A stretch of 64,000 bases of DNA from Pedosphaera parvula Ellin514 (GCF_000172555.1 NZ_ABOX02000032.1:1-64000), one strand, 5' to 3'. Shown: positions 16,884 to 25,429, counted from the stretch's first letter. Numbers and translations are program-made. The notes: generated from the letters alone by a model not told the origin.

Positions 16884-18635
16884 ATGAAAAAACCAAATAA
16901 TTCACTTTTTGGTTCACGATTGGAAACAATCGCGCGCATCGCGGCATTGGCCGTGATTTCCTTCGGAGCGATCGCTCTTTTGTCATGGTTTCTCCTTCCG
17001 CAGAATGCCAGCACAGGCACCCCTTTGCCACCCCAAATAAGGGCCAATACCGCATTGGCTTTTCTCTTGAGTGGTGCCTGCCTTTGGCTGACCGCGAATA
17101 AGAATAAGAATCAAATCCGGGCTTCACGTTATGCTTGCCACTTCCTGGCCACGGTGGTGACCCTCTTTGGCTCGGTTACACTGCTGGAGTTTTTCGGCCA
17201 GTGGGATTTTCGCATTGATCAGTTCCTGACACGGGACAATTTGGCTGGTTGGGCACCAGGTCGTCCGGCTTTTTTCACCGCGCTCCTGTTCCTGATATTC
17301 GGCATCTCATTCCTGCTGTTGGATCGAAGAGTCGGAAAACGGATATATCCCAGCGACACCTTGATCATCATCGGGATGCTTATCTCCATTTTGGCTTTGC
17401 TTGGACACCTCTGCAATTTCCCCGCGTACTACATGGCAACTTTCATCCACCCGGGTGGCCGACTCACGCTGCTGGTCGCGCTGGGATTCACCATTCTCGG
17501 AACCGGAATGCTCTGTGCACGGCCTCAGCGGGGTTTGATGGCAATCGTGACCAGCAAAACCGCAGGCGGCGTTCTCGCCCGCCGTCTCCTCCTGGCACCA
17601 ATCCTTATCCCCGCAGTACTGGGCCTGCTTCCTTTGCTGGGCATTAACCGTCGCTTCCTTAACGGCGATGTTGTCTGGCTTTTTGCCTTTGCCGACCTGC
17701 TGGCCTTAACCCTCGCCATCTGGTGGAACGCCAGCATCGTGTTTCACATCGATCTTAAACGCCTCGCCGCCGAGCAAAAAATGCTCGCACTCAACGATGA
17801 TTTGGAAAAACGAGTGACTGAACGCACCCTTCAACTCGAAGCCGCCAACCGCGACTTGCAACAGGAGATCACCGAACGTCGGCAGGCGGAATTGGAAATC
17901 CAACGCCTCAATGCCGAATTGGAAAAACGCGTCAGTGAACGCACCGCACAATTGGAAGCTTCCAACAAGGAACTCGAGTCCTTTTGCTACTCCGTCTCCC
18001 ACGATTTGCGTGCTCCCCTGCGAAGCATCGACGGCTTTGCGCACGCCCTCCAGGAAGAGGCCGGCCCCACCTTGAATGCCACTTCCAGAGACCACCTGCA
18101 CATCGTTCGCAGCGCCACGAAACACATGGGACGCTTGATCGATGATCTCCTGCAACTCTCCCGTCTCAACACCAGTCAGATGCGCTTGCAACCCGTCGAT
18201 CTCAGCCAGGTGGCTCAACGCATCGTTTCAGATCTCCAGCGCAGTCAGCCCGGACGAAGTGTCGAATTCATCAAACCCTCGAACTTGATCGTGCAGGGCG
18301 ATGAACGCCTCCTCTCCATCGCCCTGCAAAACCTCTTAAGCAACGCCTGGAAGTTCACCGCCAAAGCCTCCGCTCCACGCATCGAACTTGGCATGGAACA
18401 CAACAATGGCGAAACTCTCTGTTTCGTCCGCGACAACGGTGCCGGATTTGAAATGGCCTTCGCCGGCAAACTCTTCCGCGCCTTTCAACGCCTTCATTCA
18501 ACCCAGGAATTTCCCGGTCACGGAATCGGTCTCGCCACCGTACAACGCATTTTGAATCGTCATGGTGGCCGGGTCTGGGCACAAAGCGCTCCCAATCAGG
18601 GTGCAACCTTCTATTTCATCCTGCCCAACTCTTAG
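16884..18635 (+). CDS. Sensor histidine kinase
   Basis: A 583-residue membrane kinase. The N-terminal ~300 residues contain about seven to eight hydrophobic helices without a known periplasmic domain (MASE-like sensor). A coiled coil with two repeated ERTLQLEAANRDL / ERTAQLEASNKEL segments follows. FCYSVSHDLRAPLRS places the phosphorylated His at about residue 373. NLLSNAWKFT (N box), DNGAGFEM (G1) and GHGIGLATV (G2) complete the HATPase domain. This HisKA subclass resembles phytochrome-like and light/redox kinases. No response regulator is adjacent, so it is an orphan kinase. The ATG at 16884 starts MKKPNN before the first helix; the longer frame from 16755 is less likely. Confidence 0.85.
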   Translation: MKKPNNSLFGSRLETIARIAALAVISFGAIALLSWFLLPQNASTGTPLPPQIRANTALAFLLSGACLWLTANKNKNQIRASRYACHFLATVVTLFGSVTLLEFFGQWDFRIDQFLTRDNLAGWAPGRPAFFTALLFLIFGISFLLLDRRVGKRIYPSDTLIIIGMLISILALLGHLCNFPAYYMATFIHPGGRLTLLVALGFTILGTGMLCARPQRGLMAIVTSKTAGGVLARRLLLAPILIPAVLGLLPLLGINRRFLNGDVVWLFAFADLLALTLAIWWNASIVFHIDLKRLAAEQKMLALNDDLEKRVTERTLQLEAANRDLQQEITERRQAELEIQRLNAELEKRVSERTAQLEASNKELESFCYSVSHDLRAPLRSIDGFAHALQEEAGPTLNATSRDHLHIVRSATKHMGRLIDDLLQLSRLNTSQMRLQPVDLSQVAQRIVSDLQRSQPGRSVEFIKPSNLIVQGDERLLSIALQNLLSNAWKFTAKASAPRIELGMEHNNGETLCFVRDNGAGFEMAFAGKLFRAFQRLHSTQEFPGHGIGLATVQRILNRHGGRVWAQSAPNQGATFYFILPNS

Positions 18636-18667
18636 CCCGAATCACTCTGGCTTCGAGTTTGCCTTCG

Positions 18668-20683
18668 CTACTGCTTCTTTGATTTCAAGGACCAATGCTC
18701 GTCAAAAAAACCAGCTTCCTCCACCCCGGCTGGAACACGCGCATAAGCCGGCACATCCAGGGACACCACCGCATAATCCGGCAACTCCGGCACTTGCAGC
18801 GCATTGCTGATGTGCGCCACTTTCGGAAAGGTGAACCCGCTGTTCAAAACCACATAATGTTTCGGGTTCAGCGGATTTGGAAAAATCAAAATCGGCGCGT
18901 AACCATCCGCCGCATACCGCTTTCCCTCGATGCTCACGCCCTCGGCGTTCCATCGCACCGGCAGGTGTTTCAACATTTTTCCGAGCAACCGGTTGCTCTG
19001 CGGATCTCCCCAAAGTATCAGATTGTTGGAGGCAATATCCTCGTCCGAAATCGCACTGTCATCCTTCACCCGCGCCTTGCCACGGAATTGCAGATGCCAT
19101 TGTTCCACCGCGTAATCCATCTCTCTGCCCGCCCACGCCCCCACCTTCTCGTTTAGCGGCTTTTCGGTCGGCCGAACCATTATAAACGAATCCATGAACG
19201 CATCATCAATCGGCCCTTGCAATCCATGCCTTTTCACCTCCCCATTAAGACGCCCCGGCTTGATCACCGTCCATTTATCCCCCTTCTTCCTGAAGTGCGC
19301 CGTCCACGATCTATTAGGTGCCACCAGCGGCGCTTTCAATTCCTGTTCATCAATAATCACCTTGGGATGCAGTGAAAGTGTGTCCGGACAAAGTCCAATC
19401 GGCATCGTCAACGTGAATGCGCTCACGTTCGTTGTCTCCACTTTGATCTGATTACCCTCCAATATGTCCGCATTTACCCGCGCCCGATTCCAATGCCGCT
19501 CCAATCCGTCCACCACCACCCAATCCTGCTGGTTATATCGTAGCGTCCACGTCGTAAATCTTACTGTCTTGGGCAACAGATTCCGTCCTTTAGCCGCCAA
19601 TGCATCCACCCGCTTTGCCACCTCCTCCTTCGCCTTCGGCTCATATTTGTGCGCCGTGTTCGGACCGATGATATGCTCCAGCTTCATCCCCTCCGCCGCC
19701 ATCGCCTGGCTCATCAAATCCGCTGCCTGCTTCTGCTTATCAATCTCCCCGCTATACGCCACCACCGGGCAATTGTTCAAATTCGCTGCATAATCCATCG
19801 CATTGTACAAATGCCACATCTCCTGCTCATACCAGGTCGGCTTCGGTTCCTTCGTAAAAATATTTTGGAAAATCGCCGTATCCACAAACCCCGCGCCCGG
19901 TGCCGCCGCCGCCCACAAGCCCGCATAATGCGTCGCCATATGCCATGTCGCCGCACCACCCATGGAGAATCCCCGCACCAAAATTCTATTCTCATCAATC
20001 GCATAATGCTTCCGCACATCCTCCAATGCCTCAAATGAATCCACCTCACCTGCTAATTTGTTCGCATTGCAATAACGCCCATACGGATGCAGCACAATCG
20101 TATCCTCCGGCGTAAATTCACCAAAACTGTTCTCCCGCTCGGTCACAAAACTCAGCTCGCTCAACTTGTCGTTCCTCCCGTGGTACCAGAAATCCAAACG
20201 CCGCAGGTGCGTATCCCCGGCCTTATACGACTTCGGCACCACCAATCCATAAGGCTGCACCGATCCATCAATCTTCGACACATACCCCCGCACCACCAAT
20301 CCCGTCGCCGCGTTCCAGGGAACCTGTCCACTCCGTAGCGCCTTCACTCGCTCACTTCCCTCCCTCAATAGCTTATAAGCATTCGCGAAATCATTCGTCT
20401 TATAGAAAATGTCATCCACCAGCGCGTAATGCACCGCGTTGTAATAAATCTGCACATCAGGCAACGACTCCAACAACGTCGGCTTCTTCGCCAGCGTTCT
20501 TCGCAACTCCTCAATTTCCCGCCCCAACTCCGCCGTCCCCTTCTCCAAATCCGCTTTAACTTGCGCCGGCACCTCAATCCCACGCGGCGGCTGCCTCGGC
20601 GGCTCCTCCGCAACAACCCTCGCCGCGCTGCCAACCAAACTCCCGACAACAAATCCCGCTAAAATAAACCGGTGAATGTGCAT
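18668..20683 (-). CDS. Secreted alpha/beta-hydrolase (esterase/S9-like)
   Basis: A 671-residue exported hydrolase. The signal peptide spans about residues 1-25 (ending AARVVA-EE). A helical region (40-120) precedes the alpha/beta-hydrolase domain: LDFWYHGRND near 163-172 is the oxyanion strand, and GFSMGGAATWH at 238-248 has nucleophile Ser240 in GxSxGG. The catalytic His is probably in GPNTAHKYEP (about 340). The C-terminal ~250 residues form a beta-rich accessory region. Related planctomycete/verrucomicrobial proteins are annotated as prolyl oligopeptidase-like or acetyl-xylan-esterase-like. Substrate unknown. Convergent with the kinase gene. Confidence 0.8.
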   Translation of the reverse strand: MHIHRFILAGFVVGSLVGSAARVVAEEPPRQPPRGIEVPAQVKADLEKGTAELGREIEELRRTLAKKPTLLESLPDVQIYYNAVHYALVDDIFYKTNDFANAYKLLREGSERVKALRSGQVPWNAATGLVVRGYVSKIDGSVQPYGLVVPKSYKAGDTHLRRLDFWYHGRNDKLSELSFVTERENSFGEFTPEDTIVLHPYGRYCNANKLAGEVDSFEALEDVRKHYAIDENRILVRGFSMGGAATWHMATHYAGLWAAAAPGAGFVDTAIFQNIFTKEPKPTWYEQEMWHLYNAMDYAANLNNCPVVAYSGEIDKQKQAADLMSQAMAAEGMKLEHIIGPNTAHKYEPKAKEEVAKRVDALAAKGRNLLPKTVRFTTWTLRYNQQDWVVVDGLERHWNRARVNADILEGNQIKVETTNVSAFTLTMPIGLCPDTLSLHPKVIIDEQELKAPLVAPNRSWTAHFRKKGDKWTVIKPGRLNGEVKRHGLQGPIDDAFMDSFIMVRPTEKPLNEKVGAWAGREMDYAVEQWHLQFRGKARVKDDSAISDEDIASNNLILWGDPQSNRLLGKMLKHLPVRWNAEGVSIEGKRYAADGYAPILIFPNPLNPKHYVVLNSGFTFPKVAHISNALQVPELPDYAVVSLDVPAYARVPAGVEEAGFFDEHWSLKSKKQ

Positions 20684-20840
20684 AGTTATTTGTCTAATAC
20701 TGACGCTCCCCCGAAAAGAAAATTCGCCCTAACCGCATGTAATCAAAACTCTCTACTTCCATTTTTCCCATTAAAGCCACCTTCCCAGAACTTTTTTAAC
20801 CGACCGATACCATCCGAACATGCAACCCGCCACACGCAAC

Positions 20841-20880
20841 ACAGTTTCCCCATCTGCGTTCATTCGCGTCCATCTGCGGT
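20841..20880 (-). repeat. Short 10-bp-periodic repeat
   Basis: On the minus strand three adjacent decamers occur after the chagasin-like stop: CGCAGATGGA, CGCGAATGAA and CGCAGATGGG. This CGCAGATG-type phrase is, as I recall, dispersed in intergenic DNA of Planctomycetes and Verrucomicrobiota. Its role is unknown. Confidence 0.6.
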
Positions 20881-20893
20881 TGAATTTCCTTTT

Positions 20894-21190
20894 TCACTTC
20901 TCCACCCTCACCACAAAATTCGTCACCTGCCCCGGCACCGCATTCGTCTCCCACGGCCGCACATACTTGAATCCCAGCGGCGTCTCCCCCGCCTTCAATG
21001 CCTTGAACTGCCACGACTCCCCACCACCCGCCCCGACTTGTCCCTTCACCTTGCTCGAGTACGACTCCGACACCACTTTGAAATCCTCCCCCACCTTCGC
21101 CTGAATCACATTCGGCCCGCCCTCTCCGCAACACACCACTACCCCAGCCACCAAGACCAAACCCATACATCCCAGCATCAATCGCTTCAT
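20894..21190 (-). CDS. Chagasin-like (I42) cysteine protease inhibitor, shortened
   Basis: A 98-residue exported protein. A hydrophobic N-terminus (about 1-21, LVLVAGVVVCC) acts as signal peptide, perhaps as a poor lipobox. The second half carries two of three chagasin inhibitory loops: GAGGGESWQFKAL (GxGG loop) and FKYVRPWE (RPW loop). The third loop (NPTTGY/FxW) with its strand appears to be missing between VGEDFKVV and the rest. Family members block papain-type peptidases. The ATG at 21188-21190 is preceded by AAAGGAGAG, a strong ribosome-binding site. It is the last gene of the small-gene block. Confidence 0.75.
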   Translation of the reverse strand: MKRLMLGCMGLVLVAGVVVCCGEGGPNVIQAKVGEDFKVVSESYSSKVKGQVGAGGGESWQFKALKAGETPLGFKYVRPWETNAVPGQVTNFVVRVEK

Positions 21191-21330
21191 ATTCTCTCCT
21201 TTCCTTAAGAACGCTGAAAAAACCCATAGTTCATGATGCAACTGCGTAATATTTTTGCAGGTAACTAACTTTGTCAACTTTGGTTTGAAATTAATTAAGT
21301 CCGCGTACGCGACCAAGGACACTTGAACCC

Positions 21331-21437
21331 CGCGCAAGCAATCAATGAATCGGTGGCCTGAGAGTCCCTCGAACGCTAACATCGTCGGCAATTCCGCCCA
21401 GCCAATTGAGCCAATCCGCGTATGCGCCCCACGATTC
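21331..21437 (-). repeat. Dispersed ~107-bp repeat, copy A
   Basis: Runs from CGCGCAAGC to ACGATTC on the plus strand. The pattern CGCGCnAGC-(n)-CAATnAAn-GGTGG-nn-TGAGA..C-TCGAA is shared with copies at 22321-22429 and 24362-24468 at nearly the same length. All lie between minus-strand genes of the accessory block and face the same way. Confidence 0.65.
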
Positions 21438-21452
21438 AACCACATCCCACAA

Positions 21453-21513
21453 TCCCGTAGCGCGGGCTTTTAGCCTGCCGTATCGCCGATTTGCAATCGG
21501 CTTGCCGTCAAAC
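21453..21513. repeat. Double-palindrome intergenic repeat
   Basis: Two adjacent hairpins: GCGGGC-TTTTA-GCCTGC and GCCGATT-TGC-AATCGGC. This pair is similar to REP-like elements I associate with Verrucomicrobiota genomes. It is located in the 450-bp gap between the chagasin-like gene and its upstream neighbour. Confidence 0.6.
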
Positions 21514-21641
21514 TGCTCATGACATTCCGACCAAACCAACGATGAAATTCCTAACACTGATCAGGTTGGAGCAGTTGTTCCGCCATTACAAAACCTGGAA
21601 TGACTTGAGGCACCTAGTTTTCCTCTCAGCAACCCACATTC

Positions 21642-22244
21642 TTAATGCTTCAGTTCGATTTTCTTGAAATTATCCGTTGTTACCTGCCCTGCTTGCGGCG
21701 GACTGGTATAAACCCTTGGAACTTCCACACGATTGGTAAGCTCGACCACTCCGCTGGAACCCAACCAATCACCATAAAACGACACCCGCTTTTCCCTGAA
21801 CCTATCTTCTGAACCTCGAACCAAATCCCGCACCATATACTGAACCCAAGGAGGTTTCATCGCCAGATCATGCCGCCAGTCATCAGGGGAAAAATCGACG
21901 ACAATTCTCCACGGTTGATCACTAACCGGTTGAGTTGGCACGAGTATGATATCGCTCTGGCCAGGAGATAACATCATCCCACCAACCCTCTCCCCTGAAT
22001 ACCGAAGGCCCGCGAACCCACACGCCTCATAATCACACTGCGCCGCAAACACTCTGCACCGTCCCTCATTGGAAACCACAAAAGCAGCCGCATTATTCGT
22101 AAAACCAACAAATTTGATTCTTATCTTAATCTCAGAAGCACCGCGCACATAAAACCACAATCCCACGCAGGCCAACAAAAAAATAGCCATGACTGCAACC
22201 AGCCTAAAGGGTTTTCTCCTCGAATTAATTTGCGTCTCTGTCAC
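21642..22244 (-). CDS. Hypothetical membrane-anchored protein
   Basis: About 200 residues if started at the GTG 22242-22244. One transmembrane helix near the N-terminus (VAVMAIFLLACVGLWFYV) leaves an outward-facing beta-rich domain with several Cys (CRVFAAQCDYEAC). No family is recognised; related orphan proteins with this layout seem common in Pedosphaera-like genomes. The frame is open to 22331, but that part runs into repeat copy B and has no ribosome-binding site. The start is therefore uncertain. Confidence 0.55.
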   Translation of the reverse strand: MTETQINSRRKPFRLVAVMAIFLLACVGLWFYVRGASEIKIRIKFVGFTNNAAAFVVSNEGRCRVFAAQCDYEACGFAGLRYSGERVGGMMLSPGQSDIILVPTQPVSDQPWRIVVDFSPDDWRHDLAMKPPWVQYMVRDLVRGSEDRFREKRVSFYGDWLGSSGVVELTNRVEVPRVYTSPPQAGQVTTDNFKKIELKH

Positions 22245-22320
22245 CGGATTGAGCCTATTCCTCTTCCCAAGCCCCGTCCATAAAGAAGCACACTTGTCGC
22301 CCGCCCAAAACTCATTCGAC

Positions 22321-22429
22321 CGCGCCAGCAATCAATCAAATGGTGGAATGAGACTCCCGTCGAATTCTGACATGGTCTGCGACTCTATCTCCCAGTTGAC
22401 TCCACTCGCGCGCACGCGACCCTCGATTC
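22321..22429 (-). repeat. Dispersed ~107-bp repeat, copy B
   Basis: Same layout as copy A: CGCGCCAGC, CAATCAAATGGTGG, TGAGACTCCCGTCGAA, ending CGCGACCCTCGATTC. It lies between the lipoprotein gene and the membrane-anchored gene. Confidence 0.65.
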
Positions 22430-22543
22430 TAGGTGCTTGAAACTAATACCCTTCACAAAATAGCCGGATAAACTTCACTGCCTCTCGGAAAATCTTTATG
22501 TGTAACAGTCAAACGCATCGCCCCTGCGGACCGACTGTTGCCT

Positions 22544-22560
22544 GCAACGCATCGTTAAAC
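22544..22560 (-). repeat. Gene-3'-end motif (attC inverse-core-like), copy 1
   Basis: On the minus strand, 4 nt after the lipoprotein stop, GTTTAAC-GATG-CGTTGC fits the integron attC R'' consensus RYYYAAC with the usual four-base gap before CGTT. Two related 13-mers lie at 23214-23226 and 25417-25429. Confidence 0.45.
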
Positions 22561-22564
22561 CTCC

Positions 22565-23071
22565 TCATGGTGAAACAACCCTTATCGGCTCAGGCTTGGT
22601 CGTAAAAAGAGCCATGATCTCTCTCGCATCCTTCTCGGTAAGAATTTTCAGCTTCAAGTGCTTCAGCACCTCGTCCTCGGCAGCGCCTGATCGAAGCAGC
22701 ACCACTTGAAACACCTCCTGCTTCCCTGCCAAAGCCAGATTCCTGGAAGTGGTGAATGTCTCGTACGCTCTGGCCATACCCTCCCAGATACTCAGTTCCC
22801 TCTCAGGATTCTGGTCTCTCTTGAAATCATCCACCCACTGCTCGATGGGGCTGGGCTCAACTTCGCTGAACACCTTCTGAACTCGCTTGACTCGTTCCAT
22901 TTGCGCCTCGGTAAGACTGGCATGACGAACCGGTCCTGCCTCCAACTTGTTCGGATCAATCCACTGGGTCTTCGAGTCAGTCGATGAGCTGGCGTGATCA
23001 CAGCCGCCAACAAGGAAAGTGACAGAAATAAGCCCGACAGCGAGGTAGATTTCAAACTTGCTCTTCATCAT
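22565..23071 (-). CDS. Hypothetical lipoprotein
   Basis: A 168-residue protein with signal peptide and lipobox LVGGC (Cys24), so probably lipid-anchored. The mature part is hydrophilic and helical, with ELSIWEGMARAYETF and a C-terminal LTEKDAREIMALF segment; no domain is recognised. It belongs to the minus-strand accessory block. Upstream is a 15-bp hairpin containing GTTAGAC (23077-23091); downstream is the GTTTAAC motif. Confidence 0.65.
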   Translation of the reverse strand: MMKSKFEIYLAVGLISVTFLVGGCDHASSSTDSKTQWIDPNKLEAGPVRHASLTEAQMERVKRVQKVFSEVEPSPIEQWVDDFKRDQNPERELSIWEGMARAYETFTTSRNLALAGKQEVFQVVLLRSGAAEDEVLKHLKLKILTEKDAREIMALFTTKPEPIRVVSP

Positions 23072-23076
23072 GCGCA

Positions 23077-23091
23077 GGAGGTCTAACCTCC
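23077..23091 (-). repeat. GGAGGT-TAG-ACCTCC hairpin with GTTAGAC core
   Basis: A perfect 6-bp inverted repeat with a 3-nt loop, 5 nt upstream of the lipoprotein ATG. On the minus strand it contains GTTAGAC, which satisfies the GTTRRRY consensus of an attC crossover site. It may also simply be a local ribosome-site hairpin. Confidence 0.4.
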
Positions 23092-23213
23092 AATATAGCT
23101 ATCCGAAACTATTTATCGGCCACAAGCGAAACTTGTAGAACACGAACCGGACCGCAAGACGCGTGTGGGCCAACTGGTGAGTGTGCACAAGCCCCACGAT
23201 ATCCGCGTTCGTC

Positions 23214-23226
23214 GCAACGCATAGTT
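23214..23226 (-). repeat. Gene-3'-end motif, copy 2
   Basis: AAC-TATG-CGTTGC on the minus strand, 3 nt after the stop of the 283-codon-region gene at 23230. It shares spacing and sequence with the copies at 22544 and 25417. Confidence 0.45.
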
Positions 23227-23229
23227 TAT

Positions 23230-24099
23230 TTAACCTCCTACCTCCAACCTCTCCACAAACTCAACCGCTTCACTCAGAGTGGAACCATAAACCTGCCGCG
23301 TCAATTTCACCGCGCCCAGTTTGTCACCGCTCTTCGCCAGCTTGAGAATATTGGCGTCCGCTTCTTCGGGCGTCAGATTTTTCCGGTAGGTCAGATCCAC
23401 CTTCGAGGACTCCGCAACGCCTGTTTTCACATACCGGCCGATATATTCAATGGCCGTGTCGAGCGAAGGATGGATCGTGTATCCGGCACTGAAACTCCAC
23501 CGCACTTGGACTATCCCGCCGGGCAACACTTCAACCGGATAATCCCAAAACTTCCACCTCCCGTTTGGGGGCTCGGCCTTTTGTTCCGCCTGCAAATGCG
23601 CTTCAAGAGCGGAAGTGTCGGTATTGACCAGGTGAAAAACCAAAAAGGTCAACTCCTCTTGAGTCTGATTGCGTCGGCTACCACCCAGGCTCGGAGCGTC
23701 GCGCCGTTCCCTGCTCTTCCTGATCTCCGCGACCTCGGAATAGTCAAACCCCACCGCCTGCACATCCTCCGCTGGAAAACGCCAGTTCTCGTAGGATCGA
23801 TATTTGATGATGACGCCGCTGCCATTGCAGCGCAGCAACCAGTTCGTTGGTTTCAAGCGGGCGCGCCAATTCCACCAAGCCGCCCGTCCGAGCAATCCGC
23901 AAATTGCGGCTCCCCCATAGAAAAAAAGACCTCGCGGTATCTTCAGGCCATAAATCTTCGCACCGCTGATTCCAAACCAAAGAAGCGCCATTCCAATCCC
24001 AAAATACAAGCTCACCCAGATAAAGCCGCCTCTCGACGGAACTTTGAACACCTGGTCATCGCTCCCGATCGGAATTTCACTAAGCTTGTAAAATCTCAT
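23230..24099 (-). CDS. Membrane protein with L7/L12-C-like tail
   Basis: A 289-residue protein with two N-terminal hydrophobic helices (about 24-45 and 55-72) and a soluble domain of unknown family. The final ~35 residues (ILKLAKSGDKLGAVKL, then GSTLSEAVEFVERLE) resemble the C-terminal domain of ribosomal protein L7/L12 (G-K-x-x-AIK-x-x-R ... L-x-EAK-x-x-V-E), a small module also found on unrelated bacterial proteins. The ATG at 24097-24099 is chosen because MRFYKLSE leads directly into the conserved part. It is preceded by a 410-bp spacer containing repeat copy C. Confidence 0.6.
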   Translation of the reverse strand: MRFYKLSEIPIGSDDQVFKVPSRGGFIWVSLYFGIGMALLWFGISGAKIYGLKIPRGLFFYGGAAICGLLGRAAWWNWRARLKPTNWLLRCNGSGVIIKYRSYENWRFPAEDVQAVGFDYSEVAEIRKSRERRDAPSLGGSRRNQTQEELTFLVFHLVNTDTSALEAHLQAEQKAEPPNGRWKFWDYPVEVLPGGIVQVRWSFSAGYTIHPSLDTAIEYIGRYVKTGVAESSKVDLTYRKNLTPEEADANILKLAKSGDKLGAVKLTRQVYGSTLSEAVEFVERLEVGG

Positions 24100-24509
24100 C
24101 CGCAAAACCGACTCTACGCAACCGACCAGCCATGTCAATCTGACTGACATGGCTTTCCAAAATCAACAGCACGGCCTCTTCAGGGTGCCCGGTCACCAAA
24201 GCACATTGCAATTCATTCGCGTACGCGGCCAACGCCCCTAATCCAACCGCCAGGCTCGTTCTTTTCGGTAGGGAATTCGCTGCGCCGATTCCGTGACCTC
24301 TCTCGGGATCCAATCCAATTCGTCGTGCTGATCGCGCAGGCGAACTGCGATTCAACCAACTCGCGCCAGCGCCCAATTAACGGTGGTGTGAGACTTCGTC
24401 GAACACGAACCTCGTCGGCGGCCCACCCCAACCCATCGCCCCAACCCGCGAACGCAGCCAACAATTCCAACGCAACCCGTATAGCCTGCAAGATTCGCTG
24501 GAGCTCATA
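24100..24509. other. Spacer between accessory genes
   Basis: No complete gene is visible. The right half is repeat copy C. The left part holds CGCGTACGCGGCC (about 24218-24230), the same GC-rich phrase flanking the other repeats, and minus-strand frames that look coding-like but have no start or family. Confidence 0.4.
24362..24468 (-). repeat. Dispersed ~107-bp repeat, copy C
   Basis: CGCGCCAGC, CAATTAACGGTGG, TGAGACTTCGTCGAA, ending near CAATTCC. On the minus strand it ends CACCACCGTTAATTGGGCGC. It is the copy with the most regular core and lies 40 bp downstream of the immunity-like gene. Confidence 0.65.
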
Positions 24510-24938
24510 TTAGTTCTCGGTCCTGGGTCCAGGATCATAACGATGACTCTCTCTCGCCAAAAAATTCCGCAATTCACGGAATTGCTCCTCGGACAAATGA
24601 TACTGGAAAACGCTCGGCTCGCCAGCCAGGTCTTCGGCCCGCCACCACCGCGGCATATCCTCACGAGCAGCCGAATGAAGCGGAATATGCTCGTAGAAGC
24701 AAACCGCTACACATGTGAGCAAATCATCCTCCGCTGTCTCGCCGCGTGGCTGATCGGCACACCAGTCCGAATACTGGTAAATCCGCTTGATCAGTGACTC
24801 ATCACGAGGCGTCTGCTCGTATGCCTTCTCGAAAGCCTCGCGCAATTCGAACCAAAGAAGGTATGGCGTGTCCGCCCATTCGAATTGGCAAGCCAACTCA
24901 GGGAACATTTCATCTGCTTTTTGACGCCAGGGAGGCAC
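24510..24938 (-). CDS. Small hypothetical, possibly immunity-like protein
   Basis: A 142-residue acidic cytoplasmic protein. PPWRQKADEMFPEL at the N-terminus and LWFELREAFEKAY, LIKRIYQYSDWC and VCFYEHIP form a pattern I associate with uncharacterised families found near contact-toxin and immunity genes. This is recall-based and unverified. Start is GTG at 24936-24938. A member of the minus-strand block. Confidence 0.6.
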   Translation of the reverse strand: MPPWRQKADEMFPELACQFEWADTPYLLWFELREAFEKAYEQTPRDESLIKRIYQYSDWCADQPRGETAEDDLLTCVAVCFYEHIPLHSAAREDMPRWWRAEDLAGEPSVFQYHLSEEQFRELRNFLARESHRYDPGPRTEN

Positions 24939-25006
24939 ACGTTGTATCTGGGACTAAAATCCTGGATCATAAGCGGACGCACTCGCCGAGCGCCCGATCA
25001 TCTGTT

Positions 25007-25312
25007 TTATTTTCCATTCACCGGCTGATTTTTCCTCTGGAACTCAAGAATCTCCGGCCCAACCACGCTGACAGTATCGACGAAAACCGGTCGCGGTGGA
25101 TGTGTGCTCTCCATAAACTTCCGCAGTTGCGCAAGTTCCTCGTCGGTCGCCACAGTTCCGTTGGCTCCAAACATGCCATCGCCTCCGGTGTAAGCGAATA
25201 GCTTCACATCCTGAAGCCCCGCATGTTTTACCCGGAAAGACTCCCACTCGGGCGTAATCTTACTGATGTGCTCCTCCACCGCAATGAGATGCCTCCGCTG
25301 CGAGTTCAACAT
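25007..25312 (-). CDS. Hypothetical protein
   Basis: A 101-residue soluble protein with no recognised family. The order of short conserved-looking segments (ITPEWESFRVKHAGLQDVKLF, reported as positions about 19-39; TGGDGMFGANGTV near 42-54; FVDTVSV near 77-83) looks like a real coding sequence. The ATG at 25310-25312 lies just after CGTTTATTAGGGTGCG, similar to the end of repeat copy C. Confidence 0.5.
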   Translation of the reverse strand: MLNSQRRHLIAVEEHISKITPEWESFRVKHAGLQDVKLFAYTGGDGMFGANGTVATDEELAQLRKFMESTHPPRPVFVDTVSVVGPEILEFQRKNQPVNGK

Positions 25313-25416
25313 CGGCGCACCCTAATAAACGATCAGGAACAGCCATGGTGTAACCATGGCAATTATCAACAATCGCTTCGCTCGTGGTGTGAATCGGTCA
25401 GCCATGTAATGATTTT

Positions 25417-25429
25417 GCAACGATTAGTT
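25417..25429 (-). repeat. Gene-3'-end motif, copy 3
   Basis: AAC-TAAT-CGTTGC on the minus strand overlaps the TAA stop of the gene ending at 25424. Same spacing as copies 1 and 2. Confidence 0.45.
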
